Assembly: GCF_002835995.1 (NCBI RefSeq)
Contig: NZ_PJBZ01000034.1
Location: 1 to 64,000 of the forward strand
DNA: 64,000 nt
Reading direction: 5' to 3'
DNA from: Psychromonas sp. Urea-02u-13
GTDB taxonomy: Bacteria; Pseudomonadota; Gammaproteobacteria; Enterobacterales; Psychromonadaceae
Shown here: in pieces, positions 25,289 to 34,682 of the stretch
How positions within the stretch are numbered: the first letter of the stretch is position 1
How the letters are laid out: every line of letters begins with the position of its first letter
The notes under the pieces: generated by a model
Told to the model about the DNA's origin: nothing
What the model saw: only the letters and a program-made list of their open reading frames with translations
Database searches by the model: none
Program-made: the position numbers and the translations under genes

Positions 25289-28200
25289 ATGCATCTATTA
25301 GCGGCACAACCAGGTGGTTTTGTAGAGCAAGAAGGCATTGTGGATTTAGCACAATCGCCAGCACCATTAATCATAATGAGTGCGGCTGATAGTCAATTAA
25401 CCGCGCTTTCTGCGGGTTTTAAATTGGCTAATCAGCAACATCAGCTCACTGAAATGCGTTTGGTTAATTGGACAAATCTACTTAAACCTGCTGCCTTTGA
25501 TCTTTATGAAGATAAAGTATTAGAGCAGGCAAAAGTGGTAGTGGTGTCGTTATTAGGTGGCAAAGGTTATTGGTTATACGGTGTTGAGGCGTTAGTGCGT
25601 TGGTCGCAACAAGTGGCTGGGCGCACGCTTATTTTGGTGCCCGGTGATGACAATGTTGATCCTGAACTGATTTCGTTATCAACGGTGTCAGAACAAACGC
25701 AGCGTCAAGTGTGGCGCTACTTTCGCAGTGGCGGCATTGATAATAGTAAACAGCTATTTGGTTTTTTAAATCAACACTATTTTTCTCTGCCGAGTGATTA
25801 CAGCGAACCAGCGTTTTTGCCCGTTGCACAGTTTTATAATGAACAAAATATTCATTGGCGTGACAATCAAGATGTCGTGGGACTGATTTTTTATCGTAGT
25901 CATCTTCAATCGGCGAATTGCCAGATGTTTGATGATCTGATTGCGTTAATGTCTAGCAATGGCTTAAACCCATTACCGATTGTGATTAGCTCACTCAAAG
26001 AAAAGCAAGTCATTGAAACGGTAAATAATTTATTAATAACACACCATTGTCAGCTGATTTTAAACAGTACCGGTTTTGCTTCTAACGCGGTCAGTAGTCC
26101 CGATTTAAGCTCACAACCGAATAGTTTTAAACGCCTGTTTAGTGTTGATATCCCGATTTTACAGTTAGTGCTTTCAAGCACCACATTGCAAGATTGGCTG
26201 GACTATAAACAAGGCTTACGCAGTCGTGATATTGCCATGCAAGTGGTATTGCCAGAGATGGATGGCAAAGTATTAACCCGCGCTATCAGTTTTAAAACCG
26301 AGGCGTTCTTTGATGAAAAAACGCAGATTTCCTTGGTGCAATATCAGCTTCATCCTGAGCGTGCGTTATTTGTGATTGAACTGGCTAAAAAGTATGTTGA
26401 GCTGGCCAACAAAGCCAATAAAGATAAACGCATTGCCTTGATTCTAGCGAATTATCCTACCAAAGACGGACGTATCGGTAACGGTGTGGGCTTAGATACA
26501 CCGAACTCAACGGTGAATATATTACAGACGTTAAAAGCCGCGGGTTACCCCGTTGGAGATGTGCCTGAAAATGGCAATCAGCTGATTGAGCAATTATTAC
26601 AATCTGTGACAAACAACCCTAATACCTTGCATCATCTTGCCTGTTGGCAAAGCTTGTCATTAAGCGATTATAAAAAGGCCTTTGCGAATTTACCATTGGT
26701 TAGTCAACAAGCGATTATAGCGCGCTGGGGTGAGCCCGAAGCGGATATTAAATGTCGTGATGGGCGTTTAATGATTTCCGGCATCCGTTTAGGTGAAACC
26801 TTTGTTGGTATTCAGCCTGCACGTGGTTTTAATGTCGATTTACTGGCTAATTATCACGATCCGGATCTTGTGCCACCGCATAACTATTTAGCTTTTTATT
26901 TTTGGTTACGTTTTAACTATCAAGTGAATGCGGTTATTCATGTGGGTAAACACGGTAATTTAGAATGGTTACCGGGCAAAGGTTTGGCGCTTTCTAATGA
27001 GTGTTGGCCCGATGCGGTGCTTGGTCCGATGCCCCATTTTTACCCGTTTATTGTTAATGACCCCGGTGAAGGTGCACAAGCTAAAAGACGCACGCAAGCG
27101 GTGATTATTGATCACCTTATGCCACCCATGACACGCGCTGAAACCTATGGTGAATTAGCGGAACTCGAAGGACTGGTGGACGAGTATTATCAAGCGCAGG
27201 GCTTAGATACACGTCGTGAAATTTGGTTACGCGAGCAGATACTAAACAAAGTACAAGAAACACATGTTTTAGATGAACTGAATGCATCGCAACGCGAAGA
27301 TGATAATGAAGTTCTTGAACAGTTAGATACTTACCTCTGTGATATTAAAGAAGCGCAAATCCGCCATGGGTTGCATATTCTTGGCCAATTACCAGAGCCG
27401 ATAAAAGTGGCGAATACCTTAGTGGCATTATTACGTTTACCGCGCGGTGAAGGGCTGATTAATCAAGGTATTTTGCACAGTGTGGTGTATGACTTTTCAT
27501 TAAAACATGAAGGTGAGTTGTTTGACCCCTTAGAGGCGGGGCGTGAACCTTGGCTAGGCGAAATGCCAATTTTGTTAAAAGAGATCACTGATGTGTTATG
27601 GCGCACCACGGCAGATACCCGCGAACGATTAGAATTGTTAGTTTTACATTGGGTACAATATTACCTAATTGAAGGGCATGATTTAAGCGAATTAGCCCCT
27701 TATGCCAAAACACATGCGCTGTTTATTTATGCGCAGAATACCATTCAAGTGGCACTGCAACAGAGTGTTGAAAATGAACTGAGTGCCATTGTTGATGGCC
27801 TCGCGGGTAAATTTATTGACGCGGGCCCTAGTGGCGCGCCAACAAGAGGGCGTTTAGATACCTTGCCAACGGGGCGTAATTTTTACTCCGTTGATAACCG
27901 TGCTATTCCTTCAAAAGCGGCTTGGGTATTAGGTCAACAATCGGCACAAGCGCTGATTAACCGCCATTTACAAGAACAGGGTGATTATCCGAAACAGTTA
28001 GGTTTATCGGTATGGGGCACGGCAACGATGCGTACAGGCGGTGATGATATTGCGCAAGCCTTTGCGTTAATGGGCGTAAAACCCTTATGGGCGCAGGGCA
28101 GTAATCGTGTTATCGATTTTGAAATAATTCCTTGCCAGTTATTAGGCCGTCCAAGAGTGGATGTCACGCTACGTGTTTCAGGTTTTTTTAGAGATGCCTT

Positions 28201-29089
28201 TCCTAATGTGATGTCATTATTTGATGCCGCTGTGGTGGCAATTAGTGAGCTACAAGAGCCTGGAAATGGTAATATCATCAAACAAAATATTCAGCGACGC
28301 GAAGCGCAGTTAATTGCCGATGGTCTGAGTATTAGTGATGCTAAACGCCAAGCGAGTTATCGTGTCTTTGGCTCTAAACCCGGCGCTTATGGTGCAGGTT
28401 TACAAGGCTTGATTGATGAACGCTGTTGGGAGCAAAAAAGCGATTTAGCAGAAGCCTATTTAAACTGGGGTGGTTACGCTTACGGAAACTCGAATGGAAA
28501 CGGGGACAAAGATGGCGTAGAGGCAAAAGAGGCGTTCCAATATCAATTAAGTCATATTGAAGTAGTGGTGCAAAACCAAGATAACCGCGAGCATGACTTG
28601 CTTGATTCCGATGATTATTACCAGTTTCAGGGGGGCATGAGTAACGCTGCACAAGTCTATTCTGGGACAGCACCGACTATTTACCATAGCGATCACAGTA
28701 ACCCCAGTAAACCGATTATTCGCACCTTAAAAGAGGAACTTAATCGTGTATTACGCTCTCGTGTTTTAAATCCAAAATGGATACAAGGCATGCGCGAACA
28801 TGGTTACAAAGGCGCTTTTGAAATGGGCGCAACCGTTGATTATCTGTTTGCCTATGATGCCACCACGGATTTGATTGCCGACTACCAATATCAACAAGTC
28901 ACCGATACCTTGTTATTGGATGAAACGAACCAACAGTTTTTGCGTGATAATAACCCGCAAGTGATGGAAGAGATGGCCGAGCGATTAATGGAAGCAGCGC
29001 AACGCGGTTTATGGCAAGCACCCGGTGAGTATCAAGATAAATTACAAGATCTCCTGTTAGAATATGACGAAATGCGAGAATCAAAGTAG
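25289..29089 (+). CDS. cobN: Cobaltochelatase large subunit CobN
   Basis: About 1266 residues, the usual size. Conserved blocks: HVGKHGNLEWLPGKGLALS, GAPTRGRLDTLPTGRNFYSVD, VWGTATMRTGGDDIAQAFAL, and RPRVDVTLRVSGFFRDAFPN. Related to BchH/ChlH, but the cobalamin context and block details favour CobN, which inserts cobalt into hydrogenobyrinate a,c-diamide with an ATPase motor (here the ChlID at 13482). The ATG at 25289 follows AAAAAGG; the frame opens earlier at 25235 but has no good RBS there. Presence together with CbiX is unusual. Confidence 0.94.
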   Translation: MHLLAAQPGGFVEQEGIVDLAQSPAPLIIMSAADSQLTALSAGFKLANQQHQLTEMRLVNWTNLLKPAAFDLYEDKVLEQAKVVVVSLLGGKGYWLYGVEALVRWSQQVAGRTLILVPGDDNVDPELISLSTVSEQTQRQVWRYFRSGGIDNSKQLFGFLNQHYFSLPSDYSEPAFLPVAQFYNEQNIHWRDNQDVVGLIFYRSHLQSANCQMFDDLIALMSSNGLNPLPIVISSLKEKQVIETVNNLLITHHCQLILNSTGFASNAVSSPDLSSQPNSFKRLFSVDIPILQLVLSSTTLQDWLDYKQGLRSRDIAMQVVLPEMDGKVLTRAISFKTEAFFDEKTQISLVQYQLHPERALFVIELAKKYVELANKANKDKRIALILANYPTKDGRIGNGVGLDTPNSTVNILQTLKAAGYPVGDVPENGNQLIEQLLQSVTNNPNTLHHLACWQSLSLSDYKKAFANLPLVSQQAIIARWGEPEADIKCRDGRLMISGIRLGETFVGIQPARGFNVDLLANYHDPDLVPPHNYLAFYFWLRFNYQVNAVIHVGKHGNLEWLPGKGLALSNECWPDAVLGPMPHFYPFIVNDPGEGAQAKRRTQAVIIDHLMPPMTRAETYGELAELEGLVDEYYQAQGLDTRREIWLREQILNKVQETHVLDELNASQREDDNEVLEQLDTYLCDIKEAQIRHGLHILGQLPEPIKVANTLVALLRLPRGEGLINQGILHSVVYDFSLKHEGELFDPLEAGREPWLGEMPILLKEITDVLWRTTADTRERLELLVLHWVQYYLIEGHDLSELAPYAKTHALFIYAQNTIQVALQQSVENELSAIVDGLAGKFIDAGPSGAPTRGRLDTLPTGRNFYSVDNRAIPSKAAWVLGQQSAQALINRHLQEQGDYPKQLGLSVWGTATMRTGGDDIAQAFALMGVKPLWAQGSNRVIDFEIIPCQLLGRPRVDVTLRVSGFFRDAFPNVMSLFDAAVVAISELQEPGNGNIIKQNIQRREAQLIADGLSISDAKRQASYRVFGSKPGAYGAGLQGLIDERCWEQKSDLAEAYLNWGGYAYGNSNGNGDKDGVEAKEAFQYQLSHIEVVVQNQDNREHDLLDSDDYYQFQGGMSNAAQVYSGTAPTIYHSDHSNPSKPIIRTLKEELNRVLRSRVLNPKWIQGMREHGYKGAFEMGATVDYLFAYDATTDLIADYQYQQVTDTLLLDETNQQFLRDNNPQVMEEMAERLMEAAQRGLWQAPGEYQDKLQDLLLEYDEMRESK

Positions 29090-29157
29090 GGCGAGTGAGC
29101 CCTTTATATTAAGGCGTCAATCGGTGTTAGTCGCTGACTGATGACAAGAGTAAATAG

Positions 29158-29808
29158 ATGAAAAGTAAACATAGTTATAGCGAAATAGAAAAACAGGCCG
29201 TGTACCGTGTTATCGCGGAACGCCGTGATATGCGTCATTTTGTTAAGGCACCCCTTGAAGAGGGTGTATTAACGCGTTTATTAACCGTAGCTAATCAAGC
29301 CCCGAGTGTGGGTTTGATGCAACCTTGGCGTTTTATTCGCATCACCGACGCTAATTTAAAAAACGCGATTAAAGGGTTGGTAGAAACCGAACGAAATACC
29401 ACTGCTGAATTATTAGATTCACGTAAAAGTGAATTTTTAAAACTTAAAGTGGAAGGCATTTCAGAGTGTGCTGAGCTGATCGTGGTTGCCTTACCCGATG
29501 GACGCGAGAAACATATTTTTGGACGCCGTACTATGCCTGATATGGATCTCGCCTCTGTTTCTTGTGCAATTCAGAATATGTGGTTAGCGGCCCGCGCAGA
29601 AGGCATTGGCCTTGGTTGGGTATCGCTGTTTGATCCTATCGAACTGGCCACATTATTAAACATGCCTGAGGACAGCCGACCGGTGGCGATTTTATGTATT
29701 GGCCACGTAGAAAAATTTTATGAAAAACCGATGCTGGTGGAACAAAACTGGTGTCAGCCTGCAGAGATTGAAGAATTTTTGTTTGAAAATAGCTGGCCAA
29801 CTAAATAA
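29158..29808 (+). CDS. bluB: 5,6-Dimethylbenzimidazole synthase BluB
   Basis: A 216-residue nitroreductase-fold flavoprotein with the BluB pattern: ERRDMRHF near the start, NQAPSVGLMQPWRFI, RRTMPDMDLASVSCAIQNMW and GIGLGWVSLFDP. It converts FMNH2 and O2 into the lower ligand of cobalamin, so it needs oxygen. Located between cobN and cbiX in the same orientation. Confidence 0.95.
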   Translation: MKSKHSYSEIEKQAVYRVIAERRDMRHFVKAPLEEGVLTRLLTVANQAPSVGLMQPWRFIRITDANLKNAIKGLVETERNTTAELLDSRKSEFLKLKVEGISECAELIVVALPDGREKHIFGRRTMPDMDLASVSCAIQNMWLAARAEGIGLGWVSLFDPIELATLLNMPEDSRPVAILCIGHVEKFYEKPMLVEQNWCQPAEIEEFLFENSWPTK

Positions 29809-29858
29809 CTAGAAGCTAACAACTAATTACTAACAACTTGATATGGAATGAGTGCAAA

Positions 29859-31037
29859 ATGAATGCAAAAGTAGCTAAAAAAGGGATCATGGTTTGTGGT
29901 CATGGTAGCCGTGATAAAGATGCAGAAATGGAATTTGGATTAGTGGCTCAAGGGCTGAAAAAACGTTTTCCTGACATGCCCATTGAATATGGTTTTTTAG
30001 AGTATTCTGCGCCGAATATCCACATGGGATTAAACAGTCTTATTGCTCAAGGTGTGGATCATATTTACGCCGTGCCTGGTATGTTATTTGCGGCGACACA
30101 TGCAAAAAATGATATCCCTTCGGTATTAACTACCTTTGAAGATCAAAATGCAGGGTTGAATGTTAGTTATGGGCAAGAGTTGGGTTTACAAAAACCAATG
30201 ATTGAAGCATTCCAAGCACGTATTTATGAATCATTAGGTTTGGATGCAAGCAATCCACCTGCTGAGCTTTACGATACAATGTTAGTGGTTGTTGGCCGTG
30301 GTACATCAGACAGTGAAGCTAATGCAGAAGCGGCTAAGCTCACGCGTATTGTGAGTGAAAATATGGGTTTTGGTTGGGCTGATACGGTTTATTCTGGTGT
30401 GACGTATCCCTCTGTTGGTGTGGGTCTTGAGAAGCTCTTAAAACTCGGTTACAAGCGCATTGTTGTTGCGCCATATTTCCTTTTCACAGGTCGATTAATT
30501 AAACGTATTTACGGTTACATTGATAAAGTAGCGAGTGAAAACCCAGGGGTAGAATTTATTAAAGCCGGATATTTACGCGATCATGAAAAAGTCATTGATG
30601 CCTTTGAATTTCGTGTACGTGAAATTATGGAAAACAAACAAAGCAACGATGAAAACCTCATGGATACCTTTAAACGTCGTTTAGCCGCTGGCGAAATCGA
30701 TGTGCATCATCATCACGCTGAATATCAAGATCCAGCGTTAGCTGAGAAAGCACATACGCATGACCATTCACACGATCATAGCCATGAACACTCGCATAGT
30801 CATTCACACAGCCATGCTGATAATCACGCCAACAGTCACGCTCATAGCCATGACAATGTTGAACCGCACAGCCACGGTGTTTACAAGCATATTTGGCACC
30901 CATTAGGGCCTCGAACTATGATTGGCGAAGGCATCTGTAACTGCTTTATGAGTCAGTTCCCGAAAGAACTGTTAGACGAAGAGATTGAACGCATCAATAA
31001 TGGCGTACAAGGTGAAGCGTTAGCTCATAGGAAATAG
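29859..31037 (+). CDS. cbiX: Sirohydrochlorin cobaltochelatase, long CbiX
   Basis: About 392 residues. Two CbiX half-domains in tandem: the first with VCGHGSRDKDAEMEF and PGMLFAATHAKNDIP, the second with LVVVGRGTSDSEANAEAAKL and VVAPYFLFTGRLIKRI. A His/Asp-rich tail at about 295-345 is followed by a conserved C-terminal piece with GICNCFMSQFPKELLDEEI. It inserts cobalt into sirohydrochlorin at the start of the early-insertion pathway. The MxCxxC iron-sulfur motif described for some long CbiX proteins is not visible. The ATG at 29859 is chosen over 29838 because the conserved part starts there. Confidence 0.92.
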   Translation: MNAKVAKKGIMVCGHGSRDKDAEMEFGLVAQGLKKRFPDMPIEYGFLEYSAPNIHMGLNSLIAQGVDHIYAVPGMLFAATHAKNDIPSVLTTFEDQNAGLNVSYGQELGLQKPMIEAFQARIYESLGLDASNPPAELYDTMLVVVGRGTSDSEANAEAAKLTRIVSENMGFGWADTVYSGVTYPSVGVGLEKLLKLGYKRIVVAPYFLFTGRLIKRIYGYIDKVASENPGVEFIKAGYLRDHEKVIDAFEFRVREIMENKQSNDENLMDTFKRRLAAGEIDVHHHHAEYQDPALAEKAHTHDHSHDHSHEHSHSHSHSHADNHANSHAHSHDNVEPHSHGVYKHIWHPLGPRTMIGEGICNCFMSQFPKELLDEEIERINNGVQGEALAHRK

Positions 31038-31080
31038 CTGTTAGCTGCCAGTTATTAGCTGTCAGCATAAAACTGCTCAT
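31034..31080. repeat. AGCTGTTAGCTG-type spacer repeat
   Basis: AATAGCTGTTAGCTGCCAGT followed by TATTAGCTGTCAGC is the same low-complexity class as the spacer after sucD (51.0 kb) and before cbiF (23.27 kb). Confidence 0.5.
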
Positions 31081-31140
31081 TTTTCCATATGGAAGCGGGA
31101 CTTTAGTCCTGCCAATATTTGTATAAGAAAAAGATAAAAC

Positions 31141-31725
31141 GTGAATAAAAAAACTATTTTCCACCTTGCTCGTCATGGTCAGACAGCTTGGAACATTGAA
31201 CACCGTATTCAAGGGCTGCTTGATAGCTTGCTGACCACAGAAGGTGAGGCGCAGGCATTACAGCTCGCAACGTTATGTTTACCTTTAAACATCAGCCAAG
31301 TATTAACCTCATCATTGGGCCGTGCGATGCAAACGGCGACGATTTGCTCACAACGATTGCAAGTAGAAGCAAAAATCGTAGAGGGCATTGAAGAGCGTAA
31401 TTTTGGCGCGTGGCAAGGAAAGTTAACGCCTGATATGCAGTCACATGAGAATTATGTGGAAATCACTTCACAGGTAACGGATTGCAAACCCGAGCAGGGC
31501 GAAAGTGCGAAACAGTTATTAACTCGTTTTGAAGCTGCGCTAAAAAAACAATGCCAAACATCCCCTAATGAAGTTTGCTTAATTATCACGCACGGTGATG
31601 TATTGCGCTGTTTTATGGCCAATCTTTTACAAGAAGGTTTATCAAAAACTGGTTACGACTACAAAAATGGACAGCTTATTTCCATTAGTTACGATCAACA
31701 AAGCGGCTGTTTCACGGCTTTATGA
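31141..31725 (+). CDS. cobC: Alpha-ribazole phosphatase (histidine phosphatase family)
   Basis: A 194-residue phosphoglycerate-mutase-like protein: ARHGQTAWN with the phosphorylated His, TSSLGRAMQTA, EGIEERNFGAWQG and the second catalytic His in IITHGDVLRCF. In this context it most likely removes phosphate from alpha-ribazole 5'-phosphate or adenosylcobalamin phosphate. The start is GTG with only a weak RBS. The stop overlaps the cbiB start (ATGA). Confidence 0.88.
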   Translation: MNKKTIFHLARHGQTAWNIEHRIQGLLDSLLTTEGEAQALQLATLCLPLNISQVLTSSLGRAMQTATICSQRLQVEAKIVEGIEERNFGAWQGKLTPDMQSHENYVEITSQVTDCKPEQGESAKQLLTRFEAALKKQCQTSPNEVCLIITHGDVLRCFMANLLQEGLSKTGYDYKNGQLISISYDQQSGCFTAL

Positions 31726-32690
31726 TGTTATCGTTTACTTTGTTTGCCGCCCTTATTGTGGATCATTTCATCGGTGAGCCAAAGCGATTTCATCCACTGG
31801 TTTTATTTGGAAAAGTGGCGAAAAAAATAGAGCGAAAATTAAACCACGGTTCAAACAGAAAGCGTTTTTTAGGCGGTATGCTCGCTTGGAGTTTGTTGGT
31901 TTTACCTATTCCATTGCTTTATGTTGGGCTAACGCTTATTTTTCCCTATTATCTTTTGGTGATAATTAATGTTTATATTGTTTATTGGGCAGTCGCACTC
32001 AACAGCCTCAATGTACATGGCATGAAAATCTACAATCCGCTGCAAGAAAACGACCTCACACAAGCGCAACATTATTGTGGTTATATTGTAAGTCGTGATA
32101 CCAGCGAACTTGATGCGCAGGCGATTAGTCGGGCCACCACTGAATCCATGCTAGAAAATGGCCATGATGGTGTGACCGCGACCTTGATCTATTTTGTACT
32201 TGGTGGCGCGCCTCTGGTAATTATTCATCGTTTGAGTAATACCCTGGATGCGATGTGGGGTTATCGCACTGAGCAGTTTAATTATTTTGGTAAATTCAGC
32301 GCTCGCTTGGATGACATCTTAGGTTTTGTCAGTGGTAAAATTACGGCGTTATTGTTTGCGCTTTTAGGTTTCGTAAAAGGAAATGTAACCACTGTGGGTA
32401 AGGCTTTAAGCAATGCTTATCAACAAAGTAAGCAGTACAAAAGTCACAATGGTGGTTGGGTAATGGCATCGGGTGCGACTGTGTTAAATGTCTGTTTGGG
32501 CGGTAAAGCGGTCTATTTTGGAAAAACCGTGCAATCACCTCAATTAGGTGAAGGTGAAGTGGTGCAAAGTAAGCATATTAAAGGCAGCTTAATACTAGTA
32601 AAACAAGCGACTTTACTGTGGTTATTATTGGTCTTCATTAGTGAGATAATAGCTATATCGACAGGCATCTTAATAGGACAAGTCACTTAA
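31722..32690 (+). CDS. cbiB: Adenosylcobinamide-phosphate synthase CbiB
   Basis: A 322-residue membrane protein with LIVDHFIGEPKRFHPLVLFGK at the start, RDTSELDAQAISRATTESML, ENGHDGVTATLIYF and GGWVMASGATVLNVCLGG. It attaches aminopropanol or its phosphate to cobyric acid in the inner membrane. Confidence 0.94.
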   Translation: MMLSFTLFAALIVDHFIGEPKRFHPLVLFGKVAKKIERKLNHGSNRKRFLGGMLAWSLLVLPIPLLYVGLTLIFPYYLLVIINVYIVYWAVALNSLNVHGMKIYNPLQENDLTQAQHYCGYIVSRDTSELDAQAISRATTESMLENGHDGVTATLIYFVLGGAPLVIIHRLSNTLDAMWGYRTEQFNYFGKFSARLDDILGFVSGKITALLFALLGFVKGNVTTVGKALSNAYQQSKQYKSHNGGWVMASGATVLNVCLGGKAVYFGKTVQSPQLGEGEVVQSKHIKGSLILVKQATLLWLLLVFISEIIAISTGILIGQVT

Positions 32691-33706
32691 TGGCTATTTT
32701 ACATGGTGGGCAACTCAGTCGTGTTGCGTTGCAGTACAACATTCCCGAAACACAGTGGTTAGACCTATCAACGGGTATTGCCCCCTTTAGTTATCCGATT
32801 ACTGATATTCCTTTAAAGGTATGGCAAGACTTACCTACAGTGTCAGAACAGTTCTTACATGTCGCAAAACAGTATTACCAAGCACAGTATTGCTGGCCAG
32901 TGTCTGGTAGTCAGGCATTGATTGAAAAGTTGCCTGCGCTTTGGCGAAAAAAACACCCCTCAGCAGGGCATGTTTATTTACCCAAAGTCGGTTACAAGGA
33001 GCATCAACACGCTTGGCAACAAGCCGGTTATGAATTGCATTTTTATCAGAAAAATCTGCCTAAAACATTACATGAAAATGCTGTTGTGGTGGTGATAAAC
33101 CCCAATAATCCGCTCACAGATACCTTCTCTATTAAGCAATTATCGCAATTACAGCAACGCTGTGACATTCAAAACAGCCTATTGATTATTGATGAAGCGT
33201 TTGCTGATATATTTGAACCTGCATTTAGTTTTGTAACACAGATCAAAGCCGATACCGACAATGTCATTGTATTGCGCTCTTTTGGTAAGTTCTTTGGACT
33301 GGCGGGATTACGCATCGGTTTTGCTTGTTGTAGTTTAAGCTGGTTTGAAATAATCAAAACAACGAGTGGCCCTTGGGCGGTTAATGGCCCGGCTTTGTAT
33401 ATTGCAGAGCAAGCACTGCAAGACAAAAGTTGGCAACAAGCACAAACAAAACGCTTACAAACTCAAAGCCAGCAGCTACAAAGCTTATTAGAAAGCGCTT
33501 TGATGGTGAGTCGCATTGAAGCGAATGCGTTGTTTATGACTGTGTTTTTGGACAATGCACCGGCTATTTATGATCAATTATGCCAAAAAGCGATTTACGT
33601 GCGCCTAACCGATGAAAATGATGCCTTACGTTTTGGCATTGCTGATGAAATACAGCTTGCAAGGTTACGCTTGTTATTGGAACCATCATCACTTATAAAA
33701 CAATGA
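32690..33706 (+). CDS. cobD: Threonine-phosphate decarboxylase (CobD/CobC-type PLP enzyme)
   Basis: A 338-residue class I/II aminotransferase-fold enzyme. It opens with HGGQLSRVALQYNIP, typical of cobalamin-pathway members; LLIIDEAFAD and the PLP-lysine segment RSFGKFFGLAGLRIGF are intact. It makes aminopropanol phosphate for CbiB, whose gene it follows with a TAATG overlap. It is the last recognisable cobalamin gene of the cluster. CbiP, CobU, CobS and CobT are not found in the window. Confidence 0.92.
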   Translation: MAILHGGQLSRVALQYNIPETQWLDLSTGIAPFSYPITDIPLKVWQDLPTVSEQFLHVAKQYYQAQYCWPVSGSQALIEKLPALWRKKHPSAGHVYLPKVGYKEHQHAWQQAGYELHFYQKNLPKTLHENAVVVVINPNNPLTDTFSIKQLSQLQQRCDIQNSLLIIDEAFADIFEPAFSFVTQIKADTDNVIVLRSFGKFFGLAGLRIGFACCSLSWFEIIKTTSGPWAVNGPALYIAEQALQDKSWQQAQTKRLQTQSQQLQSLLESALMVSRIEANALFMTVFLDNAPAIYDQLCQKAIYVRLTDENDALRFGIADEIQLARLRLLLEPSSLIKQ

Positions 33707-33779
33707 TTCATTAAGCACTGGCTATTAAAAATTGTCTATAAATGAACGTCATTATTCACTCTCTAAAAAGAACTCTCTT

Positions 33780-34640
33780 ATGAAATTAAGCCTTAAACCT
33801 GCCGTTATTTTTCTTTTATCTATGCTGACGTTGGTGGCGAGTAGCCAAGCTGATGTATTAACAGAGAAAATTAAAAGCGTAGAAAAAAAACTTGGCGCCC
33901 GCATTGGTGTTGCTGTTTATGATACTCAAAGTAAGGCGTTATGGAGTTACAAGGGGGATACGCGTTTTCCTTTGATGAGTACCTTTAAAACACTCGCCTG
34001 TGCGAAGTTATTGGCCGATGCTGAAAGTGGTATTGTGGACATCAATAGCACCACGATGATCGATGCTGATTCACTCATTACTTGGTCACCAGTGACAGAA
34101 AAACGTGTCGGTGAAACCATGAGCCTCAAGCAAGCGTGTACTGCCACTATGGTGATGAGTGATAATACGGCTGCCAATATTGTACTTGCTGGTATTGATG
34201 GACCGAGTGGATTAACCAAGTTTATGCGTGCTATCGGCGATGATGTGACACGACTTGATCGTATTGAACCATATTTAGGTGAAGCTATTGATGGCGACCC
34301 ACGTGATAGCAGCACCCCCAATGCGATGGTGGCCAGTTTGAATAGACTGTTATTTGCTGGGGTATTATCGACTGAGGGTAAAGTACAACTCAAACAATGG
34401 ATGATGGATAACAAAGTATCGGATGCTTTATTACGCTCAGTGTTACCGCAAGGGTGGTCAATTGCCGATCGCTCTGGTGCGGGTGGCTATGGATCAAGAG
34501 GTATTACTGCCGTTGTGTGGTCAGAGCAGCGTCCTGCGCTAATTATTAGTATTTATTTAACACAAACAACGGCTTCTTTTGCACAACGTAATGATACGAT
34601 TGCCACGATCGGCAAGCATATATTTACGGTCTATCAATAA
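33780..34640 (+). CDS. Class A beta-lactamase, carbenicillinase-like, with Gly170
   Basis: About 286 residues with a signal peptide (residues 1-24) from the ATG at 33780. Active-site motifs: FPLMSTFK (Ser70, Lys73), MSDNTAAN (Ser130-Asp-Asn), the omega loop RIEPYLGEA (Glu166; Ambler 170 is Gly instead of Asn) and DRSGAGGYGSRG where Arg replaces Lys234, as in the RSG/RTG (CARB/PSE) subgroup. Cys77 and Cys123 are both present (TLACAKLL, KQACTAT). It hydrolyses beta-lactams in the periplasm. No mobile element or integron is near it, so it is probably intrinsic. Spectrum cannot be predicted from sequence. Confidence 0.9.
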   Translation: MKLSLKPAVIFLLSMLTLVASSQADVLTEKIKSVEKKLGARIGVAVYDTQSKALWSYKGDTRFPLMSTFKTLACAKLLADAESGIVDINSTTMIDADSLITWSPVTEKRVGETMSLKQACTATMVMSDNTAANIVLAGIDGPSGLTKFMRAIGDDVTRLDRIEPYLGEAIDGDPRDSSTPNAMVASLNRLLFAGVLSTEGKVQLKQWMMDNKVSDALLRSVLPQGWSIADRSGAGGYGSRGITAVVWSEQRPALIISIYLTQTTASFAQRNDTIATIGKHIFTVYQ

Positions 34641-34682
34641 TCTTCTCTTGGCTATTATTTTCTCGGCTATTTATTACGAGAA

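Noticed and set aside
25289-29089. CobN as magnesium chelatase BchH/ChlH
   Set aside because: There are no chlorophyll genes; the cobalamin operon context and adjacent cobW favour cobaltochelatase.
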